Source of the DNA: a virus
Virus record (IMG/VR): IMGVR_UViG_3300043395_003024
Location: 62,001-126,000 of that record
DNA: 64,000 bases
Strand: one strand, 5' to 3'
The position numbers were made by a program, and so were the translations under genes. Shown here piece after piece: positions 55,701 to 62,400 of this stretch (positions are counted from its first letter, which is position 1; the number at the start of each line of letters is the position of its first letter). The notes under the pieces are model-generated. The model ran no database searches, had not been told where the DNA came from, and saw only the letters and a list, made by a program, of their open reading frames with translations.

Positions 55701-58583
55701 ACGCCACAAATGGCAGTCGGAAGAGGAGAGATTGCCGAAAGAGAAGTGGCTATGCGTCCGCTTTCGTCGTGGACAACGAGCAGCACTATGGCCCAGGCTT
55801 TTTCAACATCGCTCGCTGCCGCTAAAAAACCAGGGATAGATGCGCTAGAGGAAGCTCAGGCTGTATTTGATTCAAACGTCCTCATGAAGGCATACATTCC
55901 TGTAGAACAAATATTCTCAAACCCACTAACCGGATTTGGCTGCCTCGGAGAGGACGAGGTTGTAGTGCTTGGTCGTCCAACAAAGACGTTGATGATTACT
56001 CCTCCGGCTAATTTCCTTCCGGAAATGCCATCTGATGGCGAAGGGACGGAAGGTGCTCGCGAAGTCATCCAACAAACACTTGATATTGCTACAAACAGAG
56101 ACAAGATTACAAACGCCGCATATAGGGAATTGCGTAGGACGGGATTTGACAAATTCAGCAGTGGTCCAACGCGTAATGATTCAGAAAGACTTTCGTCAGG
56201 CGCCAGACTGTCCCAGGTCACGGAAAAACTACCGATAGAGGGAGAGCTTAGCGTAGCTGAAACGACCGGAGAAACGGAAGGTGGCATATCCAAGATTGCA
56301 TTTGGAAAAAGAATTGCCGCAGTACTTGAAAAGACACTTGGAATTACTCTCGATGACTATCAGAGAAAAACAATTCAAGATATAATGCCAAATCTTCTTA
56401 AAGCGCTGAACAAAAGAAGGCTTCAGGAAGTGAAGCCACACCCCGCGTTCAGTGATACAGGAAGACAATTACTAGACTCAATATCGATAAGCATCGCTGC
56501 AGACGGTATACCCTTCGTGTCGGCTGACCCAATCCCGCAGATAGCGGAACACATACCAAAGAAAATTGATTGGAGAACAGTGGAACTTCCTTCGCGTAGT
56601 TCGTTGCTTCCAATCCTTGACAGGGCAGTGGCCGGTTCGCTGTTGTTTGACGACGAAAAGAAAGAATGGTTAGATGTTTTGGGCAACGCTGTTGCAAGAC
56701 AAGCTTCAGTAAATGGTGAATCAGTTCTCCAATATGTAGACGAAGCGGCAAAAGCTAAATTCCCACTTTTGGAAGCTATAGCACCAAAGGGTTATGTACT
56801 ACCATCCGACGCAATAGGGAATAGCGCCCTCCAGCGTGATGTGCTGCCCGGGATATATGGCGAAGCATGGCGTAAACACAGCGAATTTATGATGGAGCTG
56901 GCTGCAAAAGCTGGCGCAGCGATGGGTGACAATTCCCTGTTTGATGGAACGAAAAACAGAAGAGATTCCAGTTCTTTTGTTGAGTCGTACGTCGGAGGAA
57001 TAGAGGACCCTATCTACTTCAATATGGGCCTATCTGGAAAGGCGCTTCAGGCCCTCCACGACCTATTCGGACACCTTGGTACTGGCCGCGCATTTGACAG
57101 ACACGGAGAATGGGCAAATGACATTGCCATGATGTCAATGGCGGACCACCCCGACTCTCCGCTATCCGACTTAGAGAAGCTTGCTGTAAAGCATTTGCAC
57201 TTCCAGTTATATGCAGCAAGAAGACTTGGACGCTCACGGCGAGATGATTCTGGCGACCCCGGCTTCATACATGCAGTGACGGATACGTTTGGTATAAGGG
57301 ATGGCGAGCTCAGGGGGAGGCGGGTTTCGCTTGTTTATGCAGGCGACTTCCGAACGGCAGCCGAGGAGATGGAGAGGGTCTCGATTAACAACAAGCTGTC
57401 ATCAGGCAGAAAGAAAATTCAAGATGCGTCAAAAGACGATATAGAGCTAGCCGTAGCCCAGGACATTATCGGCCATAGTGAATCACGAGCCAGGCGATTC
57501 AAGCCAAGCAAATCAACTCGCTTATCTTCTGGGAAGGTTATTAAATATAACCTGATTGAAGCGCGCATGAAGGCCAGCGATATGAGGATTACTTTCAATC
57601 GTGACCCGGAGAGAGTTGCCGCGGTGAAAGCAACGCTCACCAAGGGCTTTATGGGCGGCTTTACCGTCGAAGTCGACAGGATGGATGACATAAAAGAAGG
57701 TATAGCCATAGCCAGAAATAAGCACGGCATGAAAGTTGACGCCGTAGCAGATTTTGACGCTGAAGGTAATCCGTCTGACGAGCTAGTAGAAACCTTCTTG
57801 TCATGGATGGACTTCCATGGGCCTAAAACGTTTGCAAACCCAAAGCAGGGGGCAGACAAAACAACAATCGGCGGATGGGTTTCCGATGGGACAGTCTACC
57901 TTGATGTTGTTGACGTTTATCCAAACAATGAAGAGAACCTTTCCAGGGCTGCCGACATGGGGCTCCAGGAAGACCAAATAGCCGTAACCGACCTGAACAA
58001 GCTTTGGGAATTGCTTGGACGAAATGAAGACCCAAGCCCTGCATTTATTGACTCTGGTGGCACTGGTGGATTCACCCTAGACGAGGAGTCGGTAAGAAAA
58101 GTTAGTGCCGCACTGAGCGAACTTAAGTCAAACAAGTTCAATACTGGCTCTTCGCATCTCAAACGAATTGGTAACACCAGGAAATTTACCGAGGGCCCAA
58201 TAACTGGAGCTCGTAGGGTCAGGAATACAGATTTATCCACAGGTGAAACCAATGATTACTGGGTAATTTCCGGAGCGGACGGAATGGTAAAAGTATTTAC
58301 GCATGAACAGTACATCAAGGTAAGGGACGGAAAAATACAGGGCCTATTTGACAAAATGTCAAATCCTTCTGACATTCTCAGAAGCATGTTCGAGGCTGAG
58401 AAGTTGAAGCCAGCGGCCACGATGTCTTTCGGAAGTAGGCGTACGGTTGGCAAGCCGACGATATCCAAGGAGCATAAGGGTCGCGGTCTGGCTGCGGCGA
58501 TGGCAAATCTATATGGATTTGCAAATGGCCTAAATAATGTCGGAGTTCAAATGGGCGACAAGGTTGTCGCGGCTATGGCGTGA
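49737..58583 (+). CDS. Giant polyprotein 3: GNAT-like - ADP-ribosyltransferase - DnaQ exonuclease - zincin - ADP-ribosyltransferase - unknowns
   Basis: A 2948-codon frame. Residues ~29-46 repeat the 'GRYLGSRAIDRPRIGDG' motif of polyprotein 1. Residues 126-489: GNAT-like ('VLGMAQGQGIGSAFNARNEK', near 357). 489-723: ADP-ribosyltransferase with R603 ('LYRSIANTPE'), Q626-S-F-T and E687-x-E689 ('INEHEVLLPAGATYKLV'). 740-1030: DEDDh exonuclease with D787-x-E789 ('FDYETTGL'), 'NATFDKGVL' and 'GHHNADSDA'. 1030-1417: zincin H1268-E-Y-G-H with 'REAIAEAFVAIMHPN'. 1417-2152: second ADP-ribosyltransferase, R1984 ('GVWRGMK'), 'SSWTTSSTMAQAFS', E2072-D-E2074. 2152-2554: unknown domain with 'HDLFGHLGTGRAFDRHGEW'. 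2596-2948: unknown. Nine exact LSSG motifs mark the borders. Confidence 0.9.
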   Translation: MSADNQEFHIPFEESRRGANSSPEKKAALGRLGRYLGSRAIDRPRIGDGHRDRRRGRDHGLNIDLPTGGRPGNRRPTGSRLDPDNDGWADEGTTKPVWVGIGGAENRNTRASGTRMAEEPDTSRTLSSGKKYQEIVDSQPPVSDEKKKLASEFIDDIKQGEFLKEDVYEEEKGPRPPRPPGMPEPKPLMVIQDNEDRKLEKQRVRDLLAELFKGEMTLDEDIIITTDDGKKINIGNRVLIDIAPSSDSKYSTSVKVHKANDADIADAKELYGDTFEPGDMLTEVQLGFLVRPLPEYEKELIESLTDENKKSFLSYEDGRLSLARAYRTYINVSNDEKNLGLISHDSFYVLGMAQGQGIGSAFNARNEKLYNELDVASIYTHGHSGKGARGAVHWPKNGFTWAGENDKQKFLSIIDKAITEQPEIFSAEDKKKISSLYRKNPDTGLFETEATAEELVDFPAAYEVFADEEAQIMYSRPLKQLAVASSGRLSSGSTKRSSRGVHVSELYDGDYGTWEEGALLTPESLYRLISRVFEKNDIDASLPKYDGALEKITEYKDFGSVINDSLRLGYTFDDPRSPNLYEYASMQRLLMDNRITAGITLYRSIANTPEIASLKEGDTFGDRGFQSFTVMAPGQYSGMGDKRPIVLRLLTTKNTRGRYISRRPNDYNLENFDTRKPLDERYFGINEHEVLLPAGATYKLVKKTQTDDGREIWDVKLSGQGKLSSGAKEVALDNVDSNTLSSGKPPRHPRTPTLGAFIGTADEEFADIKSWDEFKKLYDDKEVIFFDYETTGLVFDEFGKEISKGAPVQFGAVKIKNGKEVERINLFMNPGEPLGEWSRNNLKDKDGNPLTDEWLGSQISIDEAHKQLIEFAGPEAIFGVQNATFDKGVLDGVLEQMGEKWRPSGYLDTREIASLTLPKWTPETDDGPFMLDKEGNKKPSSSLAAITEYLGVNLGDGHHNADSDAFATSQVMRRIIDGAIEKNWPTDALNKQKRDSLHKQTVDKFNEEVAQFEKDKASYFESLSSNSESLSSGRNRPVIQIKPTQEQKPTEPGKRAVKGYGQPDASGKEVRRTNTKWLAGMTPDEIAQVVVPTSDEQRFEMWADDIAGDTWRTNRKWRKFLEKYYSELGKADNSLPIDYSPESVKAAQDLVRGLLESSPQMRWMFENHGAPLITVFSREAVDAYENNGDMKQRMEQLRIQRGVEKTPFVSGLAVREYGLIGFTPRAIIDRESLTTSEKGVYPISLNPDRLPEPRDAHMDRSLEGTLVHEYGHWLHYRAIWDTETNGASGKARSYYGNGDLRDPKYTAALDVAEEYANPDTDNEAIEIYTQFVDLTGRDAEEMFRANPDKALTATSYGNVNKREAIAEAFVAIMHPNREMAKRALSKKLRDDIYTLAGVDKDDLPWDRRADGRPTIRLSSGATQKPEREKRRGRMARALRQLIGGDEAAEEPEKTQEPYTFEAPERPEGLASFATGPSERLRASLPIPSEEDLTAELEHDVRAMILDPVIEGLSTLDVTGFGVSMFSSEEDRKASSSAKRMIASNIAETAKIEPREFIKSFSEESIKESGLDLAAQRRFFHAAANFRALKGIFDAVDNLPENATEEERRAAGRFAIDRSSGAVVSVEKHDKIIQKRFWFDEIIDELEKRSYEDLFGDKWNELTNIALGDEKSILTPYLITRLGGDEIKKDMLNFGLQIRTMFNDLIAEMKGANGADRKDPLTGRPLKDGDGLALMFSPMGEIDPRTGKPGMALISKGGSISDQYARDFKSLIRDGKIVPELERTDEQHKAYDRLYVNYGAKDDYLERVAAAGLFVVDATNVDSPETKELLKNFLINRLRFIAGNAEDYKARYEYKSGISFFDINSPEGIREARLAIVSDIIHTWAISSNNSNPVAMAIQHEARKMFGLDDAVGWYGGVRGKRNDILYDSAIPIERRSEFGDLAFDDTPELSEKQSEVIRSVVKAIYDATQHYYKSKGITHLGVWRGMKATPQMAVGRGEIAEREVAMRPLSSWTTSSTMAQAFSTSLAAAKKPGIDALEEAQAVFDSNVLMKAYIPVEQIFSNPLTGFGCLGEDEVVVLGRPTKTLMITPPANFLPEMPSDGEGTEGAREVIQQTLDIATNRDKITNAAYRELRRTGFDKFSSGPTRNDSERLSSGARLSQVTEKLPIEGELSVAETTGETEGGISKIAFGKRIAAVLEKTLGITLDDYQRKTIQDIMPNLLKALNKRRLQEVKPHPAFSDTGRQLLDSISISIAADGIPFVSADPIPQIAEHIPKKIDWRTVELPSRSSLLPILDRAVAGSLLFDDEKKEWLDVLGNAVARQASVNGESVLQYVDEAAKAKFPLLEAIAPKGYVLPSDAIGNSALQRDVLPGIYGEAWRKHSEFMMELAAKAGAAMGDNSLFDGTKNRRDSSSFVESYVGGIEDPIYFNMGLSGKALQALHDLFGHLGTGRAFDRHGEWANDIAMMSMADHPDSPLSDLEKLAVKHLHFQLYAARRLGRSRRDDSGDPGFIHAVTDTFGIRDGELRGRRVSLVYAGDFRTAAEEMERVSINNKLSSGRKKIQDASKDDIELAVAQDIIGHSESRARRFKPSKSTRLSSGKVIKYNLIEARMKASDMRITFNRDPERVAAVKATLTKGFMGGFTVEVDRMDDIKEGIAIARNKHGMKVDAVADFDAEGNPSDELVETFLSWMDFHGPKTFANPKQGADKTTIGGWVSDGTVYLDVVDVYPNNEENLSRAADMGLQEDQIAVTDLNKLWELLGRNEDPSPAFIDSGGTGGFTLDEESVRKVSAALSELKSNKFNTGSSHLKRIGNTRKFTEGPITGARRVRNTDLSTGETNDYWVISGADGMVKVFTHEQYIKVRDGKIQGLFDKMSNPSDILRSMFEAEKLKPAATMSFGSRRTVGKPTISKEHKGRGLAAAMANLYGFANGLNNVGVQMGDKVVAAMA

Positions 58584-58594
58584 GGTTAAAGACA

Positions 58595-58849
58595 ATGGCT
58601 GAACTAATGATTATTGATGATTCACAGGAAAACTGCGATTTTACGAAATTTAGGCAATTGGACATTCCCGGGGTTAGCAACATCTACCAGCTCATGGAGC
58701 GTGCTGGTGTTGAGTATCAGGCGGAAGACGGCGACGAGCAGGTTGTGCGTTTTGCCGAATCTCATCCATGGGTTGACAACATGAACCTAGAGACAGCATG
58801 GATAATTAATAGCGCCCGCAAGCGGGTAGAGAAGAAAAACAAACCATGA
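58595..58849 (+). CDS. Small acidic hypothetical protein
   Basis: The ATG at 58595 is used (GAGG 9 nt upstream); a GTG at 58580 overlapping the polyprotein stop is the alternative. The 84-aa product is acidic in its first half ('MAELMIIDDSQENCDFTKFR') and basic at the very end. No known domain. It is coupled to the next gene by an ATGA overlap and could belong to the virion gene set. Confidence 0.65.
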   Translation: MAELMIIDDSQENCDFTKFRQLDIPGVSNIYQLMERAGVEYQAEDGDEQVVRFAESHPWVDNMNLETAWIINSARKRVEKKNKP

Positions 58850-59343
58850 GAGAATATAAAAACTCCATAGAGTCCCCGGCGTGGGTAGAAGATTCGATTA
58901 TCAAGTTTGTTGAAGACGCGCCGGGCATGCTTGAGAAGACGGCAAAAATGTCTTATACAAAGCCAGAGCTGCGCGAGAAAATCAAGAATCGTATTATGGC
59001 TGGTTCGCGTGGCGGGAAACCGGGGCAGTGGAGCGCGCGCAAGGCCCAGCTCGTTGCCATGGAATACCGCAAGGCTGGCGGTGGGTACAGGGGCAAGCCG
59101 AAGAAGGCCCAGCGCTCACTGAAGAAGTGGACAAGAGAAAAATGGACTACATCCGATGGAAAACCGGCAATCAGAAAGGGCGGCACGCGGAGATATTTGC
59201 CAGCAAAAGCATGGTCAAAGCTGACACCAGCGCAAAGAGCCGCCACTAATCGTAAGAAGGTAATAGGAAGCCGCAAGGGCAGGCAGTTTGTAGCGAATAC
59301 AGAATCTGCGGCCAGTGCCGGGAAAAAAGTTAGAAATAGCTAA
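58846..59343 (+). CDS. DUF5872-like basic protein
   Basis: A 165-aa very basic protein. Residues ~35-80 read 'TKPELREKIKNRIMAGSRGG' and 'QWSARKAQLVAMEYRKAGGG'. The C-terminal 'WTREKWTTSDGKPAIRKGGT', 'RYLPAKAWSKLTPAQRAATN' and 'GRQFVAN' is the arrangement I recall for DUF5872, found in large phages and viruses (recalled, not verified). Charge suggests nucleic-acid binding, perhaps a virion DNA-associated protein. It overlaps the previous gene by 4 nt. Confidence 0.7.
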   Translation: MREYKNSIESPAWVEDSIIKFVEDAPGMLEKTAKMSYTKPELREKIKNRIMAGSRGGKPGQWSARKAQLVAMEYRKAGGGYRGKPKKAQRSLKKWTREKWTTSDGKPAIRKGGTRRYLPAKAWSKLTPAQRAATNRKKVIGSRKGRQFVANTESAASAGKKVRNS

Positions 59344-59355
59344 AGGACGATTATA

Positions 59356-59541
59356 ATGTCATCACGTTTTGATGAAGACGACGACGAGTATTTAGAGCTT
59401 CTGGCCGAATACGAGCGATATATCCAGCACAGCCCTGGGGCATACGAGGACTTCGACGACTGGCTTGAAGTAGAGTATGGTAACTCACGACGCAAAGCCC
59501 TGAAGAGGAACGTGCGGCGCTCTAAAGAGAAGGACTTTTAG
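59356..59541 (+). CDS. Small hypothetical protein (acidic N-, basic C-terminus)
   Basis: A 61-aa protein with AAAGGA upstream. Its N-terminal 40 residues are strongly acidic and aromatic ('DEDDDEYLELLAEYERYIQH') and the last 15 are basic ('RRKALKRNVRRSKEKDF'). No family recognised. The next gene begins 1 nt after its stop. The charge split could let it bridge DNA and a protein partner, but this is inference. Confidence 0.6.
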   Translation: MSSRFDEDDDEYLELLAEYERYIQHSPGAYEDFDDWLEVEYGNSRRKALKRNVRRSKEKDF

Positions 59542-59542
59542 T

Positions 59543-59743
59543 ATGACATTCCCGGGATTCGATGGAGATATACGTCTTCTGGCAGACATTGCTGCAGTTG
59601 ACCAAAAGCGAAATATTCAGGGAGAAGAGCGCGCCCTGGACTTGGTCGCCGCATACGAGCACATGCGTCGCAACATGCGCTACAAGACTGGAGAAAAGGT
59701 ATTCCCTGAATTAGAAGACGAGGCTCAGGATGACGGAGAATAG
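59543..59743 (+). CDS. Small hypothetical protein
   Basis: A 66-aa helical protein without known domain, starting MTFPGFDGDIRLLADIAAVD and ending in an acidic tail. The following 49-aa frame overlaps its end by 14 nt, so these small genes appear as a compact operon after polyprotein 3. No function can be assigned. Confidence 0.6.
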   Translation: MTFPGFDGDIRLLADIAAVDQKRNIQGEERALDLVAAYEHMRRNMRYKTGEKVFPELEDEAQDDGE

Positions 59744-59879
59744 ACTTCCCCGAGTGCGACCAATTCCCGACGACATCTTCAACAAATCTGATGAAGAGCG
59801 CCGGGAATGGGCCAAGAGTTTTCTTCGTGATTTCATTCGCCCTGGAGAAACCAAGGACGAACCGCCAACCGAGGACTAA
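59730..59879 (+). CDS. 49-aa hypothetical protein
   Basis: A short frame from ATG 59730 to TAA 59879 overlapping the preceding gene. The product has 'VRPIPDDIFNKSDEERREWA' and an amphipathic helix 'EWAKSFLRDFIRPG'. It fills the gap to the convergent gene exactly (4-nt overlap of the stop regions), which supports it being coding. Function unknown. Confidence 0.55.
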   Translation: MTENRLPRVRPIPDDIFNKSDEERREWAKSFLRDFIRPGETKDEPPTED

Positions 59880-60127
59880 GACTTACGAGTCTTCTTTGTC
59901 TTCGGAGCTGCTGTTGTCGCTGACTGCTCCTTGATGAGGTCGTTCATTTCCGTCTCGTAGATTTCGTTGAACTCATCAGCGTGACGAGCCTTGAGAACTA
60001 GATGGGCACGGCGACGAGCCTCTTGGCGAAGCGAGTTGCGAAGCTGCGAAGCAGCCTTTTGCTCAGGGCTATGACGAGGGCGACCTCGATTGATTCCCTT
60101 TTCGCGAAGCTTGTTGTATTCCGACAT
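59876..60127 (-). CDS. Small basic hypothetical protein
   Basis: An 83-aa protein with GGGGAGA before its ATG at 60127. It is helical and basic, with 'INRGRPRHSPEQKAASQLRN' followed by 'SLRQEARRRAHLVLKARHAD' and a Lys-rich tail. The G-R-P-R segment looks like an AT-hook, which binds the minor groove of AT-rich DNA. A phage DNA-binding protein is a fair guess, not proven. Confidence 0.65.
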   Translation of the reverse strand: MSEYNKLREKGINRGRPRHSPEQKAASQLRNSLRQEARRRAHLVLKARHADEFNEIYETEMNDLIKEQSATTAAPKTKKTRKS

Positions 60128-60261
60128 TTCTATCTCCCCGTTTATAAGTAGGTGAATGGGTTGAGCAAATCATAAGGCACTGTTTTTTGTTTGGCAACAC
60201 TTTCGCAGAGATTTTTTTGAGATATTTTTTTCTTCAAAAATCACCCCCAAAATGCAGAAAA

Positions 60262-60324
60262 CCCGGCCATTCTGGGTTTCCCCAGGGGCCGGGCCTGCTG
60301 TCCGTCTAGGCCTCTCAGGGCCTA
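60262..60324 (-). terminator. Terminator hairpins after ssb
   Basis: On the minus strand CCCGGCC (60287-60293 complement) pairs with GGCCGGG (60262-60268 complement) with an inner CTGGG/CCCAG stem (60272-60276, 60281-60285), followed by TTTTC. A second inverted repeat TAGGCC/GGCCTA (60307-60324) lies just after the ssb stop. The 216-nt gap 60128-60343 holds nothing else that I can support. Confidence 0.65.
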
Positions 60325-60343
60325 TTTAACGGCTATTTCGTTC

Positions 60344-60826
60344 TCAGAACGGCTCGTCTGCCTCTGGGTCTTCCAGCATCCCGCCGCCGGCAGGAACCTT
60401 TGCGGTGCTCGGACGGGCACGGCGCGGCTGAGCCGAACCGCCGCGGTTAGCCCCACCATCTGAGTTTTCGCTGCGCTGGCGACGCTCGATTGACTCCAGT
60501 GACTTTGTTGAGATTGCAACATCCTCTGCGACTAGCTCGACAATGGAGCGCTTAACGCCTTCCTTGTCCTCGTAGCTGCGCTGCTCGAGGCGCCCGTACA
60601 CGACAACTCCAATTCCCTTTTCAAGGGTGCGGGCGGAGTTCTCTGCGAGGTACCGCCATGCAGTCACGTTGAAGTAGCTGGTCTTTTCCTGCTTCTCATT
60701 GTTTGCGTCATACCAGATGTGGGTATTTGCAACGGAGAAGCTGAGCTTTGCTTGCCCGTTAGTTGTGTAGGTGAGTTCGGGGTCTGCTGTCAGATTCCCG
60801 ATGATTGTCACTGGTGACAGGTTCAT
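60344..60826 (-). CDS. ssb: Single-stranded DNA-binding protein
   Basis: A 160-aa SSB. The OB fold shows 'VTIIGNLTADPELTYTTNGQ', 'KLSFSVANTHIWYDANNEKQ', 'TSYFNVTAWRYLAENSARTL' and 'KGIGVVVYGRLEQRSY'. The C-terminal linker is G/R/S/P-rich and ends in the acidic tip 'EADEPF', which recruits partner proteins such as primase and nucleases. It coats ssDNA during replication and recombination. The start at 60826 lies behind a promoter (TTGACA, 17 nt, TAGTCT on the minus strand). Confidence 0.95.
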   Translation of the reverse strand: MNLSPVTIIGNLTADPELTYTTNGQAKLSFSVANTHIWYDANNEKQEKTSYFNVTAWRYLAENSARTLEKGIGVVVYGRLEQRSYEDKEGVKRSIVELVAEDVAISTKSLESIERRQRSENSDGGANRGGSAQPRRARPSTAKVPAGGGMLEDPEADEPF

Positions 60827-60850
60827 TGGTTTGTCTCTTTTCTCTTAAGA

Positions 60851-60897
60851 ATGCCATAAGGCATGACCAGACTACATGGTCAGTGCTAGTGTGTCAA
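60851..60897 (-). promoter_or_regulatory. ssb promoter overlapping a divergent leaderless promoter
   Basis: Minus strand: TTGACA (complement of 60892-60897), 17-nt spacer, TAGTCT (complement of 60869-60874). Inverted repeat TGACCA (60864-60869)/TGGTCA (60877-60882) spans the -10, a possible operator. Another ATGCC/GGCAT hairpin (60851-60864) lies in the ssb leader. The -35 overlaps the plus-strand -10 at 60887-60892. Confidence 0.6.
60887..60892 (+). promoter_or_regulatory. Leaderless -10 element TAGTGT
   Basis: GCTAGTGT, 7 nt, ATG 60900. ATGACC at 60863-60868 could be a -35 at 18 nt (4 of 6 matches to TTGACA). Same box and spacing as at 45645. Confidence 0.6.
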
Positions 60898-60899
60898 CC

Positions 60900-61145
60900 A
60901 TGACAAAGCAGAGCTCGGCAGAACTAAAACTTTCCATAAACGAATTAATAGCAAACACAATTTATAACTTTTTAGATAATGAAAACGCCAGCCCTGAAGA
61001 CGATAGGGAAAACAGGCTCGCTACAGAAGACGCCGCTGACAGCATCCTGGGAATTATCGGATTAACCGTTAACGATGGACCAAACGAAAATGGCGAAATC
61101 GAAGCCACTCTTACTAAGGCCATTCCCCATGAGTTCCGCATTTGA
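60900..61145 (+). CDS. Small acidic protein, paralog family A (copy 3)
   Basis: An 81-aa protein from ATG 60900; the longer frame from 60876 is rejected because the leaderless promoter points to 60900. It aligns with the pair at 3614 and 3913 ('NELIANTIYNFLDNENASPE' with the hydrophobic helix and acidic turn, then 'ILGIIGLTVNDGPNENGEIE' with the N-x-x-G end). It is shorter and lacks most of the N-terminal extension. All three copies are first or near-first genes of plus-strand units; the first and third have leaderless promoters. Function unknown. Confidence 0.75.
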   Translation: MTKQSSAELKLSINELIANTIYNFLDNENASPEDDRENRLATEDAADSILGIIGLTVNDGPNENGEIEATLTKAIPHEFRI

Positions 61146-61578
61146 TATACCGGCACGGAAATTTGATTTCCAAGCAGACCTAGAATTTGGCAAGCAAAGC
61201 GAAAAAGATATATCCGGCTTCCTAGACGACCTATCTGATGGTGCGTTCGAAGTCAAAACAGACCGATACAGAAATGGTCGAATGGTAGTTGAGACAGACC
61301 AAAACCCGCGAGGAATGCGCGACGAGGATGGACAGCGGGTCTGGACAAAGAGCGGGATAAACGTGACGGAAGCCAAGTGGTGGGTTTACGTTTTCTCACC
61401 GGCTCAGGGTTTTGTAATCGTAGATGTCAGACGCCTTAAGAGGTACCTACGCTTCAACAAAGATAAATTTAATGAGAGCACAAAAATATCACTCGGCGGA
61501 GAAGACAATCCAGCCAGGGGGTTTTTGCTCATGGCCGACGACGTGAAAGACTTGCTTACTAACGAACTTTATGACTAG
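61129..61578 (+). CDS. Restriction-endonuclease-fold hypothetical protein
   Basis: The start is placed at ATG 61129, with AAGG 11 nt upstream, because the longer frame would overlap the previous gene more. The 149-aa product has 'ARKFDFQADLEFGKQSEKDI', 'GAFEVKTDRYRNGRMVVETD' (an E-x-K and downstream Glu as in PD-(D/E)XK nucleases) and 'WWVYVFSPAQGFVIVDVRRL'. This order fits a type II-like nuclease core, but I cannot fix all catalytic residues. The 17-nt overlap with the previous gene suggests coupling. Confidence 0.62.
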   Translation: MSSAFDIPARKFDFQADLEFGKQSEKDISGFLDDLSDGAFEVKTDRYRNGRMVVETDQNPRGMRDEDGQRVWTKSGINVTEAKWWVYVFSPAQGFVIVDVRRLKRYLRFNKDKFNESTKISLGGEDNPARGFLLMADDVKDLLTNELYD

Positions 61579-61619
61579 AGTAAATAGATAACTAAACCAA
61601 CAACTAAACGGGAGGGAAA

Positions 61620-62051
61620 ATGCAGACGTTCGTACCGTCTACAGATATTTACGAATGTGGCCACGTGCTAGACAGGGCACGGCTTGGAAAACAGCGAGTT
61701 GAAACATTGCAGTTGATTCGCTGCAATCTCGACGTGACCCTCGGGTGGAAAAATCACCCTGCAGCAAAGATGTGGGCAGACAACGTAAACGGTCTTATTG
61801 CCTATGGAATTACCATGTGCGACATTTGGATTGCGCGCGGCTATAAGGATACGTGCCGAGAGAAGATGCTTTCATACGGCGAGCCGGACTTCGAAGACAT
61901 GCCTTTATGGTGGGGAGATGAAAGAGTTCATTCTTCACACAGGGCTAACTTGTTGCGTAAAGACATCGTCCACTATTCACAGTTTGGTTGGACAGAAAAT
62001 CCAGAGACACCGTATTTCTGGCCTACTGAAGATGTAGTATCTGCGCTATGA
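61620..62051 (+). CDS. Pyrimidine dimer DNA glycosylase-like (endonuclease V family)
   Basis: A 143-aa protein with GGGAGGG upstream. 'TFVPSTDIYECGHVLDRARL' and 'GKQRVETLQLIRCNLDV' open the domain; 'NHPAAKMWADNVNGLIAYGI' and 'PLWWGDERVHSSHRANLLRK' follow. This is the arrangement of the MSMEG_6728/denV-like group annotated as pyrimidine dimer DNA glycosylase/endonuclease V. It would repair UV damage to phage DNA, a sensible trait for a virus of sunlit water. The thioredoxin gene starts at an ATGA overlap. Confidence 0.8.
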   Translation: MQTFVPSTDIYECGHVLDRARLGKQRVETLQLIRCNLDVTLGWKNHPAAKMWADNVNGLIAYGITMCDIWIARGYKDTCREKMLSYGEPDFEDMPLWWGDERVHSSHRANLLRKDIVHYSQFGWTENPETPYFWPTEDVVSAL

Positions 62052-62377
62052 CAATAGAACTAACAGCAGATACTTACGACGAGTTCGTCAACAGTTCAGA
62101 AGTTCCCGTAATTGTGGATTTCTGGGCACCATGGTGTGGTCCATGCAAGATGATTGCACCAATTATTGATGAACTATCCGTGGAGATGGAGGGCGAAGTA
62201 GCATTTGCAAAGCTCAACATTGAGGAGTTCCCGGAATTCGGCATCAAGTACGACATCAAGTCAATACCTGCGCTAGTCGTCCTCAAGAATGGCTCATACA
62301 TGGGCCGAGTTGCCACAGCAAGTGGATTCCAGAAAGGCCGCCTCACCGAGAACATTCGAATAGCCATCGCCGACTAG
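62048..62377 (+). CDS. trx: Thioredoxin
   Basis: A 109-aa thioredoxin. 'PVIVDFWAPWCGPCKMIAP' holds the W-C-G-P-C-K active site; 'FAKLNIEEFPEFGIKYDIKS' and 'IPALVVLKNGSYMGRVATAS' (cis-Pro and the partner-binding strand) complete the fold. It has normal length and no signal peptide, so it is cytosolic. Its likely client is the class II ribonucleotide reductase (42551-44476), which needs reduction at its C-terminal Cys pair. Phage thioredoxin can also serve as a polymerase processivity factor, but no DNA polymerase is visible in this window. Confidence 0.95.
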   Translation: MTIELTADTYDEFVNSSEVPVIVDFWAPWCGPCKMIAPIIDELSVEMEGEVAFAKLNIEEFPEFGIKYDIKSIPALVVLKNGSYMGRVATASGFQKGRLTENIRIAIAD

Positions 62378-62400
62378 GCATTTCATAGTCAGCGATGGCT
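62362..62400 (+). repeat. 15-bp inverted repeat joining thioredoxin 3' end and tRNA-like gene
   Basis: AGCCATCGCCGACTA (62362-62376) pairs with TAGTCAGCGATGGCT (62386-62400) at 14 of 15 positions, with a 9-nt loop. The left arm covers the thioredoxin stop codon; the right arm ends three bases into the tRNA-like gene. No T-tract follows, so it is not a standard terminator. It may guide 5' processing of the tRNA or end the thioredoxin mRNA. Confidence 0.6.
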
